A DNA stretch of 64,000 nt from Pauljensenia sp902373545 (lineage in GTDB: Bacteria > Actinomycetota > Actinomycetes > Actinomycetales > Actinomycetaceae): positions 24,674 to 88,673 of the forward strand of contig NZ_JAPWAG010000009.1 in assembly GCF_041432775.1 (NCBI RefSeq). Direction: 5' to 3'. The position numbers were made by a program, and so were the translations under genes. A model generated the notes under the pieces. That model did no database searches. It had not been told where the DNA came from and saw nothing but the letters and a program-made list of their open reading frames with translations. Shown here piece after piece: positions 1-8,830 of this stretch (position 1 is the first letter of the stretch; the number at the start of each line of letters is the position of its first letter).

Positions 1-43
1 CATTGTGTTCTCTCAAGGGCAGGTACCAGGCCCGCAAGGGCAC

Positions 44-1441
44 TCACAGCAGCTTGTTGGCCTTCATGTAGGCGGCCAGGTCGTCGTATTGGCCGTCACG
101 GTTGCCGTACTCGACAATGTTGCGCGCCGAGGAGAACCACGGGCCCGCGCTGGGGCGCACCTGCTTGAGGGCGTTCGCAAAGTCCTGCATAGTCATCATG
201 CGGACGGTGCCGGTGCGCAGGGAGTCCATCATGGCGAACTCGGCGGCGCTGTCGACCAGGTGGGCCAGGTCCGCGCCGGTGAAGCCGTTGGTCTGGCGCA
301 CGAGGACGCCCAGGTCGATCCCCTCCATGGGCCTGTCCTTCAGGTAGTGGTAGAGGATCGAGTGGCGCGCGGGCGCGTCGGGCGGCAGGACGGCGACGGA
401 TCGGTCGAAGCGCCCGGGCCTGCGCAGGGCGGGGTCCACGTCCCACGGCGTGTTCGTGGCTGCCAGGATGAACAGTCCTTCGTTGTCGGCACCGATGCCG
501 TCCATTTCCATGAGGAGCTGGTTGGTGACGCCTCGCCACGCGGCGCTGGTGGATTGGCTGCGCTTCTGCCCGATGGCGTCGATCTCATCGAGGAAGAGGA
601 CGACGGGCGCGTGCTTGCGGGCGGTGACGAACAGGGAGTGGAGGTTCGCTTCGGAGTTGCCGATGAACTGGTCGAGGATGTCGGTGAGGGTGACGTTGAT
701 AAAGGACGCACCGATCTCGCCGGCGAGCGCACGCGCGATGTAGGTTTTGCCGCATCCCGGGGGGCCGTAGAGCATGAGTCCACCCTTGAGGCTCTTGCCG
801 TAGAGCCTGCGGAGTTCGGGGTTGCGCAGGGGCGCCAGGAACGCCATGTTGAGGCGGTCTTTGACGTCTTGCATGCCGCCGACGTCAGCCAGGGTGGAGG
901 TGGCAATTTCGACGTCCCACACGTCCTCGGCGGCGGGCGGTGCCTCGTTGTAGACGGGTTCGGCACCGTTGACGAAGGCGGGCGCGGGGCCGCCGACCTG
1001 TTCCTCGGCGCTGCGCCAGTCGAAGTTCTGCGACTCGCCTCCCTGGGTGGGTGTGTTCGACGAGGCCGGGGTGGCCTCGTCGGCTCCGCTGCCCGAGGCC
1101 GGGGTGGCCTCGTCGGCTCCGCTGCCCGAGGCCGGTGCTGACTTCTGGGGCGCGGGCGCGGTCGGCGTATCCGCGGGCTGAGGGGTCGCGGCGGGGGCTG
1201 CCATGGCCTCGGCGGTGGGAGCGACCTGCGCGGGGGCCTCGGGAACGCCCAGGGCCGAGCGCATGAGGGCGGCGGCGCGCTCGTTGGTCGGCTCGGAGGC
1301 GAGGACGACGCCGAGGTGGGGAACAGCGTCGGTGCCTCGCCCGTCGGCGATCAGGAGTTCAGCGAGGTGCAGGCGCAGCGGGACGTCCCCTGGTCGATCG
1401 CTAACGACGGCCGTGAGGGAGTCAATGAGGGGATTCGTCAT
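44..1441 (-). CDS. AAA+ ATPase with N-terminal helical repeat region
   Basis: This 465-residue protein ends in a classical AAA+ module over roughly its last 250 residues: Walker A GPPGCGKT, Walker B VLFLDEIDAIG and the arginine-finger motif RRPGRFDR, as in the FtsH/CDC48 group. The first ~70 residues resemble a TPR-type helical repeat. They are joined to the ATPase by an Ala/Pro/Ser-rich linker that contains an 11-residue tandem repeat. No membrane segment or protease domain is visible, so a soluble remodelling ATPase of unknown substrate is the likeliest reading. ATG at 1441 is preferred to one ten codons upstream because the repeat region starts there. The gene follows a TPR/membrane gene by 59 bp and is probably co-transcribed with it. 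Confidence 0.85.
   Translation of the reverse strand: MTNPLIDSLTAVVSDRPGDVPLRLHLAELLIADGRGTDAVPHLGVVLASEPTNERAAALMRSALGVPEAPAQVAPTAEAMAAPAATPQPADTPTAPAPQKSAPASGSGADEATPASGSGADEATPASSNTPTQGGESQNFDWRSAEEQVGGPAPAFVNGAEPVYNEAPPAAEDVWDVEIATSTLADVGGMQDVKDRLNMAFLAPLRNPELRRLYGKSLKGGLMLYGPPGCGKTYIARALAGEIGASFINVTLTDILDQFIGNSEANLHSLFVTARKHAPVVLFLDEIDAIGQKRSQSTSAAWRGVTNQLLMEMDGIGADNEGLFILAATNTPWDVDPALRRPGRFDRSVAVLPPDAPARHSILYHYLKDRPMEGIDLGVLVRQTNGFTGADLAHLVDSAAEFAMMDSLRTGTVRMMTMQDFANALKQVRPSAGPWFSSARNIVEYGNRDGQYDDLAAYMKANKLL
1061..1135. repeat. 33-bp in-frame tandem repeat
   Basis: A 33-bp unit starts at 1061 and 1094, with a partial third at 1127. It lies in the linker of the AAA+ ATPase gene and encodes repeated ADEATPASGSG-like residues. 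Being a multiple of three, it can change copy number without breaking the frame. The unit includes the recurrent ACGAGGCCGGGG motif or a close relative. Confidence 0.8.
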
Positions 1442-1500
1442 GCCCCCAAGCCTACCGGGCGGTTGCCTCATCTCCGTCCCGAATGCGGCGGTGGGCTACC

Positions 1501-2460
1501 CTACCCGATGCCGATCATGATGCATATGAGGAAGAAGCCGACGATGGCGGCGATGTACAACGAGGTGACAGCGTTGGAAAAAAACTCGGGGAATCGGCTC
1601 CACAGGCGCATGAAGGACAGTCGCACGCCTCGCGGCAAGGTTCGGTTGAACGTGGAGATCTGGACAGCCACGTAGACGCGAATACTGACGACCGAGGCGA
1701 CGTACAGCAGGAAGACCCCCCAGTAGGCGCCGGGGAATAGGAATCGGGCGACGAACAGGTCGAAGAGTAGGCAGCACAGGCCGGAGATAGCGGCGACTTT
1801 CCCGCCTTTGGGCAGCACGGCGCGGATGCGGCGCAGCATGGTGCGGTAGGCGGCGGAGACGGCGGGTTGCATCTCGATAGCGTAGGAGGAGCGCACCACT
1901 CCCTTGAGGGGGCAGGCCAGGGAGTCGAAGGCGAACTTGGCTTCGTCCAGGTCCGGGTCATTGTCCTTGGCGCGACGGAACGCCCACTGTGCGACGTTAG
2001 GATCGATGGGCTCCCACAGGGCGCCGTAGGCCATCAGGAACTCGACGTCGTCGACAAAGCTATTGACGGCAACCTGCGAGACGGGCAGCGCCTCCTCGTA
2101 GCGCCCGAGGTCAACGAGGCACAAGGTCAGCTCGCGGGCAATCTCGGGAGATTGGGGATGGAGGCGCATGCCAGCCGAGGCCACCGCCGCGGCGTCGGCC
2201 ACCAGCCCCTGTCGGCGCTGGGCCCGGGCCATGAGGGCGAAGGGCGCAGCCATGTCGTCGCCGTAGGAGTGGGCGCGCGTCGCGTATTCCTCACACAGGG
2301 GGTAGCGGCCGAGGCGGTCGGCGCAGGCGGCGGCCTGAATGTCGCGCCGGTAACAGGCGTCCTCGCCGATGACGTCGATGGCCTCGAGGATACTCAGGGC
2401 CGCCCGGTAGTCGCGGGCGGCAATCGCGGCATCAGCGTCAGCAAAGGTAGGCGTCGTCAT
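1501..2460 (-). CDS. TPR-repeat protein with C-terminal membrane segments
   Basis: The 319-residue product starts with helical TPR-like repeats (about residues 1-200; motifs such as ARDYRAALSILEAID and LVDLGRYEEALPVSQVA). It ends in two or three hydrophobic helices (around 230-275 and 300-319), so a cytosolic TPR scaffold anchored in the membrane is likely. I chose ATG at 2460 because TPR-like sequence begins immediately there and the upstream extension looks non-coding. It precedes the AAA+ ATPase gene on the same strand, which suggests the TPR protein may deliver partners to that ATPase; this pairing is inference. Confidence 0.75.
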   Translation of the reverse strand: MTTPTFADADAAIAARDYRAALSILEAIDVIGEDACYRRDIQAAACADRLGRYPLCEEYATRAHSYGDDMAAPFALMARAQRRQGLVADAAAVASAGMRLHPQSPEIARELTLCLVDLGRYEEALPVSQVAVNSFVDDVEFLMAYGALWEPIDPNVAQWAFRRAKDNDPDLDEAKFAFDSLACPLKGVVRSSYAIEMQPAVSAAYRTMLRRIRAVLPKGGKVAAISGLCCLLFDLFVARFLFPGAYWGVFLLYVASVVSIRVYVAVQISTFNRTLPRGVRLSFMRLWSRFPEFFSNAVTSLYIAAIVGFFLICIMIGIG

Positions 2461-2651
2461 GGCCGATACGATACCGCTCCACCCGGCATCTCGTGGGTGC
2501 GTCCACGAACAACCCATCCGCGTCCGTGAGTTTGTCTACGAGACTCGGCCGGGCGCTTCAGAGCACCCACCTCACCCCACGGGTATCCTGGTGGGAGCAC
2601 GCGAGGTCGCCCCGGCCTCGTCCGTCCGACACTGTACGTAGAGGAGCCCCC

Positions 2652-3614
2652 ATGGCGACCGAGCCCGTGTTCGAGGCCATCAACTGGAACAAGATCCAAG
2701 ACGACAAGGACCTTGAGGTCTGGGATCGCCTGACGGGTAACTTCTGGCTGCCTGAGAAGATTCCGCTCTCCAACGACCTGCCGAGCTGGAAGACCCTCAC
2801 CAAGGACGAGCAGCTCATGACGAACCGCGTGTTCACGGGCCTGACCCTGCTGGACACGCTCCAGGGCACGGTCGGCGCGGTGTCGCTGATCCCGGACGCG
2901 CGCACCCCGCACGAGGAGGCCGTCTACACGAACATTGCGTTCATGGAGTCGGTGCACGCCAAGTCCTACTCGTCGATCTTCTCCACCCTGCTGTCCACGG
3001 AGGAAATCAACGAGTCCTTCCGCTGGTCCAACGAGAACGCGGCCCTGCAGAAGAAGGCCGAGATCATCAAGTCGTACTACGACGGCGACGACCCGGAGAA
3101 GCGCAAGGTCGCCTCGACGATGCTCGAGTCCTTCCTGTTCTACTCGGGCTTCTACGCGCCCATGTACTGGAGCTCGCACGCCAAGCTGACGAACACGGCT
3201 GACCTGATCCGCCTCATCATCCGCGACGAGGCCGTCCACGGCTACTACATCGGCTACAAGTACCAGCTGGCCGTGAACGAGTCGAGCCAGGAGCGCCAGG
3301 ACGACCTGCACGACTACACGTACTCGCTGCTGTACGAGCTCTACGAGAACGAAGAACAGTACACGGAGGACCTGTACGATCCGCTCGGCCTGACCGAGGA
3401 CGTCAAGAAGTTCCTGCGTTACAACGCGAACAAGGCGCTCATGAACCTGGGGTACGAGGCCCTGTTCCCGCACGACGCGACCGACGTGAACCCCGCGATC
3501 CTGGCGGCCCTGAGCCCCAACGCGGACGAGAACCACGACTTCTTCTCGGGTTCCGGCTCGTCCTACGTGATGGGCGAGGTCGTGGACACCGAGGACGAGG
3601 ACTGGGACTTCTGA
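2652..3614 (+). CDS. nrdF: Ribonucleoside-diphosphate reductase, class Ib beta subunit
   Basis: This 320-residue protein is the radical-generating small subunit that works with NrdE to make deoxyribonucleotides. Metal-ligand motifs are visible: the aspartate in LTLLDTLQGTVG, the ExxH of FMESVHAKSYSS and the ExxH of IIRDEAVHGYY. Length and sequence fit NrdF (class Ib) rather than class Ia NrdB. The start ATG at 2652 is fixed by the RBS GAGGAG at 2641. No nrdE, nrdI or nrdH is adjacent, so nrdF is separated from its partners here. A perfect 30-bp palindrome follows the stop codon and should terminate transcription. Confidence 0.96.
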   Translation: MATEPVFEAINWNKIQDDKDLEVWDRLTGNFWLPEKIPLSNDLPSWKTLTKDEQLMTNRVFTGLTLLDTLQGTVGAVSLIPDARTPHEEAVYTNIAFMESVHAKSYSSIFSTLLSTEEINESFRWSNENAALQKKAEIIKSYYDGDDPEKRKVASTMLESFLFYSGFYAPMYWSSHAKLTNTADLIRLIIRDEAVHGYYIGYKYQLAVNESSQERQDDLHDYTYSLLYELYENEEQYTEDLYDPLGLTEDVKKFLRYNANKALMNLGYEALFPHDATDVNPAILAALSPNADENHDFFSGSGSSYVMGEVVDTEDEDWDF

Positions 3615-3620
3615 TCCTGC

Positions 3621-3650
3621 CAACGCGGCCGGGCGCGCCCGGCCGCGTTG
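3621..3650 (+). terminator. Terminator of nrdF
   Basis: A perfect 30-bp GC-rich palindrome starts 6 bp after the nrdF stop codon (arms CAACGCGGCCGGGC). It would form a very stable hairpin in nrdF mRNA. It lacks a long U tract, as is common in high-GC actinobacteria. Confidence 0.75.
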
Positions 3651-3654
3651 TCTG

Positions 3655-4320
3655 TGCGTGGCCCGGCAGTGTCGTGTGCCCGGCCACGTCGTCTATACGC
3701 TCCCTTTCCTGGGTCACTCACCCAAAAGTCGCACGTAATTTAACACGGTCATTTTTCGACATAGCCCACAAACGTTGCAATTCCAACGACCCGATTTCAA
3801 TATTTGAAATAATCGCAAGGGAATTACGTGCGACATTGTTGAGGAACTACGGGACCACGGGACCACGACTGCAAGAATCTGGCGTGTGCACGACGCGGGC
3901 GCACGCCCGGCCGCGTTGTCTGTGCACGCTCCCTTTCCTGGGTCCCCCACCCAAAAGTCGCACGTAATTTAACACGGTCATTTTTCGACATAGCCCACAA
4001 ACGTTGCAATTCCAACGACTCGATTTCAATGTTTGAAATAATCGCAAGGGAATTACGTGCGACATTGTTGAGGAACTACGGGACCACGACTGCAGGAATC
4101 TGGCGTATGCAAGACGCGGACGCACGACGCGGCCACATCGTGTGCCCGGCCGCGTTTTCTGTGCGCGCTCCCTTTCCTCGGCTACTCACCCAAAAGTCGC
4201 ACGTAATTTAACACGGTCATTTTTCGACGTAGCCCACAAACGTTGCAATTCCAACGACTCCATTTCAATGTTTGAAATAATCGCAAGGGAATTACGTGCG
4301 ACATTGTTGAGGAACCACTC
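3655..4320. repeat. Three tandem ~230-bp repeats, each with a hairpin element
   Basis: Three head-to-tail copies lie between nrdF and the surface-protein gene, with periods of 229 and 239 bp. Each has a GC-rich half (CCCGGCCGCGTT..., CTCCCTTTCCT) and an AT-richer ~107-bp element with 13-bp inverted ends GTCGCACGTAATT. The element cores are 3728-3834, 3957-4063 and 4196-4302. Each core also holds two internal hairpins, CGTTG/CAACG and ATTTCAA/TTGAAAT (the second pair slightly varied between copies). I see no convincing gene in this gap. Confidence 0.85.
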
Positions 4321-4425
4321 CGTGGAGCCCCAGAGCCGCAGAGCCGTGGAGCCGTGGAGCCGCAGAACAACGGGGGTGTCCGCCGTGTAGCGAACACCCC
4401 CGATGAGCGGTATCACGATCCGCGA

Positions 4426-7047
4426 CTACTTGGCCATCGCGTACTCCTTGCGGCGCATCCCGCACCCGCCGGCCAGGCCGACCAGGCCCGCGGCCACCGC
4501 GAGGTAGGGGTAGATGCCACCGGCGCCAGCCTTGGGCAGCTCGCCGACCTGTGTGTCGACGACGCGGATACCCGGCAGGGCGGCGTCACCGCTGGCATCA
4601 GCGTCGGCGGGCAGGACTCGCACGGAGGTGAAGCCTTGGTCCGGTCCGTAGTCGGCCACGACGACGGTCGAACGCGCGTCATCGGTCCCAACCTCGATAT
4701 GGAAGGGAACGGGGCGCGGCAGCAGGACGTGCCCTGCGGGCGCGCGGGTCTCCACGAGCCAGTAGGTGACGCCCTTCTCCAGGGACGAGACCACGAAGCT
4801 GGATCCACCATCAAGTACGCTGACCGGGGTCCCGTTGAGCTCCGCGTTGTCGTAGATCGCGAAAGCAGCGCCGTCGAGCGGATACGTTCCGTCGTCGTTC
4901 GGGGTGCCGACCGGCTGTGTTCCGGCCTTCTCGACGCGGATCGAGCGCGGGCGAGCGGGCGCACAGGCCTCGTTGTTGGCGCTACCGTCGTGGTCCTTGG
5001 GGCCGGCGACCTCGTTGTAGAGGCCGTGGCCCGGAACGAGGCGCTCGTTTTCGGTGCGGCACTCGAGCAGCGATTCCTTGTAGCCCTCGGCGCTCTTGTC
5101 GCGCGCGACGCGGAAGCGGATGAACCACGTGACGGAGGCGCCCGGCTCGATGTCGGTCCCCTCGGTCAGGACGTAGTTTTCGGTCGGGGCCAGCTCGGGG
5201 ACCCGATCAATGTCCTCCGGCTCGGTGGTGATGCGCGCGGATTGCACGGTCAGGCCCGGCGCGAAGTCGGGGCGATCCACCACCCAGCCCGTCGAGCCCT
5301 TCACGTTGCCATCGTTGGTCGCGGTAATGCGGTAGGTGACGGTGATGTCGTCAGTCGTCGCGCCATCAACGCCGTCCAGTTCCTTTTTCAGGCGCAGATT
5401 CGGGGATTGCAGCTGGTTGGTGAAGGTACAGGTGATCGGCAGTGCCGCGGCGGACGAGGCCGGGGCAACCTCCGAGAAGTCGACACCGCCGGTGGTCGCA
5501 TCGCGGGTGACGTTCACGCGCTCACCCACGCCATTCAGGCAGGTCACATCCGTCATGGCCCACACCGGCGAGCCCGACAGCTCGCTGGTCTCCCACGTGG
5601 GCCCGAAGTAGCCGGGCTTCGGGGAGTATCCGGGCAGGACGGGGCCGGTCTCGGCGATCACGAACTTCGACTGGCCGGGGATGAAGGCTTTGTAGCCGGA
5701 GGTGGCGGAGCTGTTCTCCCCGTAGCCCGTGGGGGTGAGCTGAGACTCCGAGAAGGAGCCGTCAGCCACGAAGCCATCGGCGGCCACCACCGTCGTATCC
5801 GGCGTGCCGGTCATGCCGCTCCAGCCATCGACAGCCCGCGTCGTGAAGGTGAAGGGAGGGATAGTCCCGCCCACGCCCTCGGAGTCCTCCGTGATCGCCT
5901 TGGCGACGCGCACGTAGCGCTCCTGTTGGAACGAGCCATACATACAACCAAATGACGACCTGTTCTCCTTCGTGACGAACGTCGCCACCGGCTCCACGCC
6001 CGCCGGTGGCTGGGCGGGGCAGTTGCCGTCCGCGTTGGGCACGAAACCGTAGATGAAGAGGCGGTGCGGCATCCCGTTGATCATGACGGTCTTCTCAGAC
6101 GTGGTCTTACGGATCGTCAGGATGTCGTCAGAGCCGGGAGTCTGGCCAGGAGCACCCGCATTCTCGGGGTACTTCCAGGGTTCCCTGTTCGCGGCGGGCG
6201 GGTTGGGATTCTTGTAGATGTCCGTATCACCCTTGCCCGCGCCCACGTACTTGTGGCAGTACCAGGTAACCTTATCCCCGCGCTTACGCGCCTTGTAGGG
6301 CGCGCCGGGAGGACAGTAGGTCCCACTGGCTGCGTCTTTGTACTCGTAGGGGCCACCCGCGCGGGGCACCGCGGTCGTCTCCGTGTCGTTGTCGGTTTCC
6401 TGCTGGTCGAAGGGGAAGGACTCCTCCAGGTCTCCGATGCGCACATCGAAGGTAGAGTGCACCCAGCCGTTCCACGTAAGAATCGTGAAATTGTTGTGGC
6501 GCACGGCCCCGATCAGGAAGGGCTCGCCCAGCGTCACCGTTCCGGGATCGTTGGGCTTGAAGCCCAGAGCACTCGTCGTGGAGGCGGAGATGTAGTACGG
6601 ACTGTATTCAGCAGTAGCTGTGTAGGGCTTGCCTCGAACGATGTAGGACCAGTAGTCCCCACTCTCAGCCACAGATGCTTTCAGCCACGGCTGAACCTGT
6701 GTGCCGCTGGTGTGCTTGATCGACGACTGGTTCGGGTCGCTCGAGTTGTAGCGCGACTGGCCGCGCACGACACCGAAGTAGCCGTTGTCGGGCACGAAGG
6801 TTGTGCGATCTCCTTCAGTGTTGTTGATGACGGTGGCACCGATACGTCCCTCGGCGCGATTGAAGGACGTCGTGATCGCGCCCGGCGTTTCGAGCGGCGC
6901 CTCGGCGCGCGTCGGCTCAACGGTGGCCGTCAGCGCGGGTAGGGCGGCCGCAGCGGCGACGAGGCCTGCTGCCAGGGCGCGGCCGATATATCGGCGCGGT
7001 CGTCGCACCGGTCGAGACCGGTGCTGAATGGGTGTGATGTCGTTCAT
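4426..7047 (-). CDS. LPKAG-anchored surface protein with SpaA/Cna-B-type domain
   Basis: This 873-residue exported protein has a long signal peptide with a basic start and the hydrophobic stretch RALAAGLVAAAAALPALTA. A large adhesin-like body follows, then a repetitive DUF11-like section (TVTYRITATNDGN) and a Cna-B/SpaA-type prealbumin domain. That domain has the lysine of VEKAG and the E-box LVETRAPAG that usually form an isopeptide bond. The C-terminus is a cell-wall sorting signal: LPKAG, a hydrophobic helix and a basic tail (MRRKEYAMAK). It is therefore likely a wall-anchored adhesin or pilin-like protein. No class C sortase is adjacent; the nearest sortase is the class E enzyme at 21169-21930. 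ATG at 7047 follows a G-rich RBS. Confidence 0.88.
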   Translation of the reverse strand: MNDITPIQHRSRPVRRPRRYIGRALAAGLVAAAAALPALTATVEPTRAEAPLETPGAITTSFNRAEGRIGATVINNTEGDRTTFVPDNGYFGVVRGQSRYNSSDPNQSSIKHTSGTQVQPWLKASVAESGDYWSYIVRGKPYTATAEYSPYYISASTTSALGFKPNDPGTVTLGEPFLIGAVRHNNFTILTWNGWVHSTFDVRIGDLEESFPFDQQETDNDTETTAVPRAGGPYEYKDAASGTYCPPGAPYKARKRGDKVTWYCHKYVGAGKGDTDIYKNPNPPAANREPWKYPENAGAPGQTPGSDDILTIRKTTSEKTVMINGMPHRLFIYGFVPNADGNCPAQPPAGVEPVATFVTKENRSSFGCMYGSFQQERYVRVAKAITEDSEGVGGTIPPFTFTTRAVDGWSGMTGTPDTTVVAADGFVADGSFSESQLTPTGYGENSSATSGYKAFIPGQSKFVIAETGPVLPGYSPKPGYFGPTWETSELSGSPVWAMTDVTCLNGVGERVNVTRDATTGGVDFSEVAPASSAAALPITCTFTNQLQSPNLRLKKELDGVDGATTDDITVTYRITATNDGNVKGSTGWVVDRPDFAPGLTVQSARITTEPEDIDRVPELAPTENYVLTEGTDIEPGASVTWFIRFRVARDKSAEGYKESLLECRTENERLVPGHGLYNEVAGPKDHDGSANNEACAPARPRSIRVEKAGTQPVGTPNDDGTYPLDGAAFAIYDNAELNGTPVSVLDGGSSFVVSSLEKGVTYWLVETRAPAGHVLLPRPVPFHIEVGTDDARSTVVVADYGPDQGFTSVRVLPADADASGDAALPGIRVVDTQVGELPKAGAGGIYPYLAVAAGLVGLAGGCGMRRKEYAMAK

Positions 7048-7622
7048 GGTTCCCCCCAGGATGCCAATGGTTACTGACTCACCCTATCAATTATCTAATA
7101 ATCGTGCGCCAGACGTGGGCACATCTCTCATTTGGCCCCCGACCTGCACGTTTGTGACAAGTCTTTCAATACTTCCAGCCCTTACCTTTTCCATACAATT
7201 AACCGCATGGCGACAATGACACAAAGGATCCTGACCACCCTCACAATTCCACCGCCACAAGCGATAGCGCGGCCACCCTGTCAACACCACACGCAGACAC
7301 GCCCCACAAAGACTTCAACCACGCTTCAAACAGAACAAGGTCGCGACACTCGCTCGATCAGACCCAGATATCCTGTTACCTCCCACACACTTATCGTCAC
7401 ACATGCACCACCTGCACCATGTGCAACAAGCGCATCACGAGCGAGTATTCCCCGACATAACGGGCATCTCGCGAATAACACCGAGCAATAGCCGATCGCG
7501 AACATCCCGACACTTACAACCCCACGACCACCCGCGACAGTTAGACTGGGACAGGGAGCGCATAGCTTCCACACAGTCCGTACGTCGCGCACAAGGCGCG
7601 GGGGAATGAGGAGTGCACGATT
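7048..7622. other. Divergent intergenic region
   Basis: This 575-bp AT-richer gap separates the leftward surface-protein gene from the rightward fhaA operon, so it should hold both promoters. I cannot assign a clean -35/-10 pair. An AT-rich stretch at 7085-7105 (ATTATCTAATAATC) could be the -10 region of the surface-protein gene. The RBS AATGAGGAG at 7605-7613 serves fhaA. No ORF here has coding character. Confidence 0.5.
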
Positions 7623-8324
7623 ATGAGTATCTTCGACCGCTTTGAGAGCGCCGTCGAGAGAGGCGTCAACGGCGCCTTCTCGCGCGTGTTCCGGTCGGGG
7701 ATTAAGCCCGTGGACATCACCACGGCGATCCGCCGCGCCATGGACGATTCTGTCCAGGAAGTCTCCGCGTCGCGCATCATCGCAGCGAACCACTTCACCG
7801 TCTACGCCTCACGCGAAGACCTTTTCTCCCTAGAAGCGTCGCTCGACGTCCTCGCCGACGAATTCGCCCAGCAGGCGACCGAGCACGCCTCCACCAACGA
7901 CTACTCCCTCATCGGCCCCGTCAGCGTCGAATTCGTCGCCGACCCCTCCGAGCCCAGCGGGACCCTCAAGGTTGCCGCGGAAAACCGCAGGGGTGCCGCC
8001 GCCCCCGCCACGGCCTCGTCCGCGTCCCCCGAACACCCCATCATTGACGTCGACGGCGACAAGTGGCTCCTCACCGAGCCCGTCACCGTCATCGGCCGCG
8101 GCTCCGAAGCCGACATCGTCGTCAATGACTCCGGCGTCTCGCGCCGCCACCTTGAACTTCGCATCACCCCCACCGGAGTGATCGCGACCGACCTGGGCTC
8201 CACCAACGGATCCTTCGTCGAAGGCCACCGAATCGACGCAGCGACTCTGCTCGACGGCAACCAGATCGTTATCGGACGAACCAAGATCCTCTTCTGGACC
8301 CACCCAGACCAGAGCGGAGTTTAA
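7623..8324 (+). CDS. fhaA: FHA-domain protein FhaA (DUF3662-FHA)
   Basis: The 233-residue protein has the FhaA architecture: an N-terminal DUF3662 domain (residues 1-117, starting MSIFDRFESAVERGVNGAFS), a short Ala-rich linker and a C-terminal FHA domain (about 148-225) with GRG at 158-160, SRRH at 173-176 and STNG at 193-196. FHA domains bind phosphothreonine. In mycobacteria FhaA reads phosphorylation by PknB on cell-wall proteins such as the MviN pseudokinase domain. It is shorter than the mycobacterial protein because the linker is much reduced. It is the first gene of the kinase/cell-wall operon, 4 bp from fhaB. Confidence 0.95.
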   Translation: MSIFDRFESAVERGVNGAFSRVFRSGIKPVDITTAIRRAMDDSVQEVSASRIIAANHFTVYASREDLFSLEASLDVLADEFAQQATEHASTNDYSLIGPVSVEFVADPSEPSGTLKVAAENRRGAAAPATASSASPEHPIIDVDGDKWLLTEPVTVIGRGSEADIVVNDSGVSRRHLELRITPTGVIATDLGSTNGSFVEGHRIDAATLLDGNQIVIGRTKILFWTHPDQSGV

Positions 8325-8328
8325 TGAA

Positions 8329-8829
8329 GTGACCACAGACCTCGCATTTACCGTTTTTCGCATCGGGTTCCTGGTGCTGCTCTGGCTCCTCGTGCTCGCG
8401 GCCGTCAACACGCTGCGACGCGACATCTTCGGCACCGTCGTGACCCCGCGCGGCAAGGGGCGCGACAAGGCCGCTTCGCGCCGCAAGGCCTCGCGTACCA
8501 AGCGCAAGAACAAGAAGCGCACGTCCTCCAACCCCCTGGCCCCCAAGGACCTCCTGGTCACCGGCGGGCCGCTCGTGGGTACCATGCTGCCCCTCGGCGA
8601 AGCGCCCATCGTCATCGGCCGATCCCCCGCATGCACCCTCGTGCTCGAAGACGAGTACGCCTCCAGCCGCCACGCCGCGCTCACCCCGCAAGCCGACGGC
8701 TGGTGGATCGAAGACCTCTCCAGCCGAAACGGCACGTTCATCGACGACGAGCGATTGAGCGCACCGCGCCAGCTCAAGACTGGCGACATCATCCGTATCG
8801 GCCAGACGACTCTCGAATTGGTGGGTTGA
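8329..8829 (+). CDS. fhaB: FHA-domain protein FhaB (FipA-like)
   Basis: The 166-residue protein begins with one membrane helix (about residues 5-27) and a strongly basic linker. It ends in an FHA domain with VIGRSPACTL, SSRHAAL and SSRNGTF, the residues that hold phosphothreonine. This is the layout of FhaB/FipA, which links kinase signalling to septal wall synthesis in mycobacteria. Translation starts at GTG 8329, 5 bp after the fhaA stop, and stops 1 bp before pstP, so translational coupling is likely. Confidence 0.92.
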   Translation: MTTDLAFTVFRIGFLVLLWLLVLAAVNTLRRDIFGTVVTPRGKGRDKAASRRKASRTKRKNKKRTSSNPLAPKDLLVTGGPLVGTMLPLGEAPIVIGRSPACTLVLEDEYASSRHAALTPQADGWWIEDLSSRNGTFIDDERLSAPRQLKTGDIIRIGQTTLELVG

Positions 8830-8830
8830 T

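Noticed and set aside
1..3. Possible start codon of a further leftward gene
   Set aside because: A minus-strand ATG lies at the first three bases, but no coding sequence is visible within the window, so no feature is reported.
5..1141. Long rightward frame opposite the AAA+ ATPase gene
   Set aside because: It is an antisense shadow of GC-rich codons; the leftward frame has Walker and arginine-finger motifs. The same reasoning removed long antisense frames over pknB, pbpA, the P-type ATPase and others.
3714..4397. Short conserved leftward reading frames (SHVIPLRLFQTLK...) in the hairpin elements
   Set aside because: The frame is open in the tandem copies but shifted or stopped in the copies at 47833 and 60275. 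Conservation follows the hairpin arms, not codons, so I treat the element as non-coding.
7132..7491. 119-codon frame in the fhaA upstream region
   Set aside because: Thr/Pro/His-rich without domain or RBS, in AT-richer divergent promoter DNA; no coding character.
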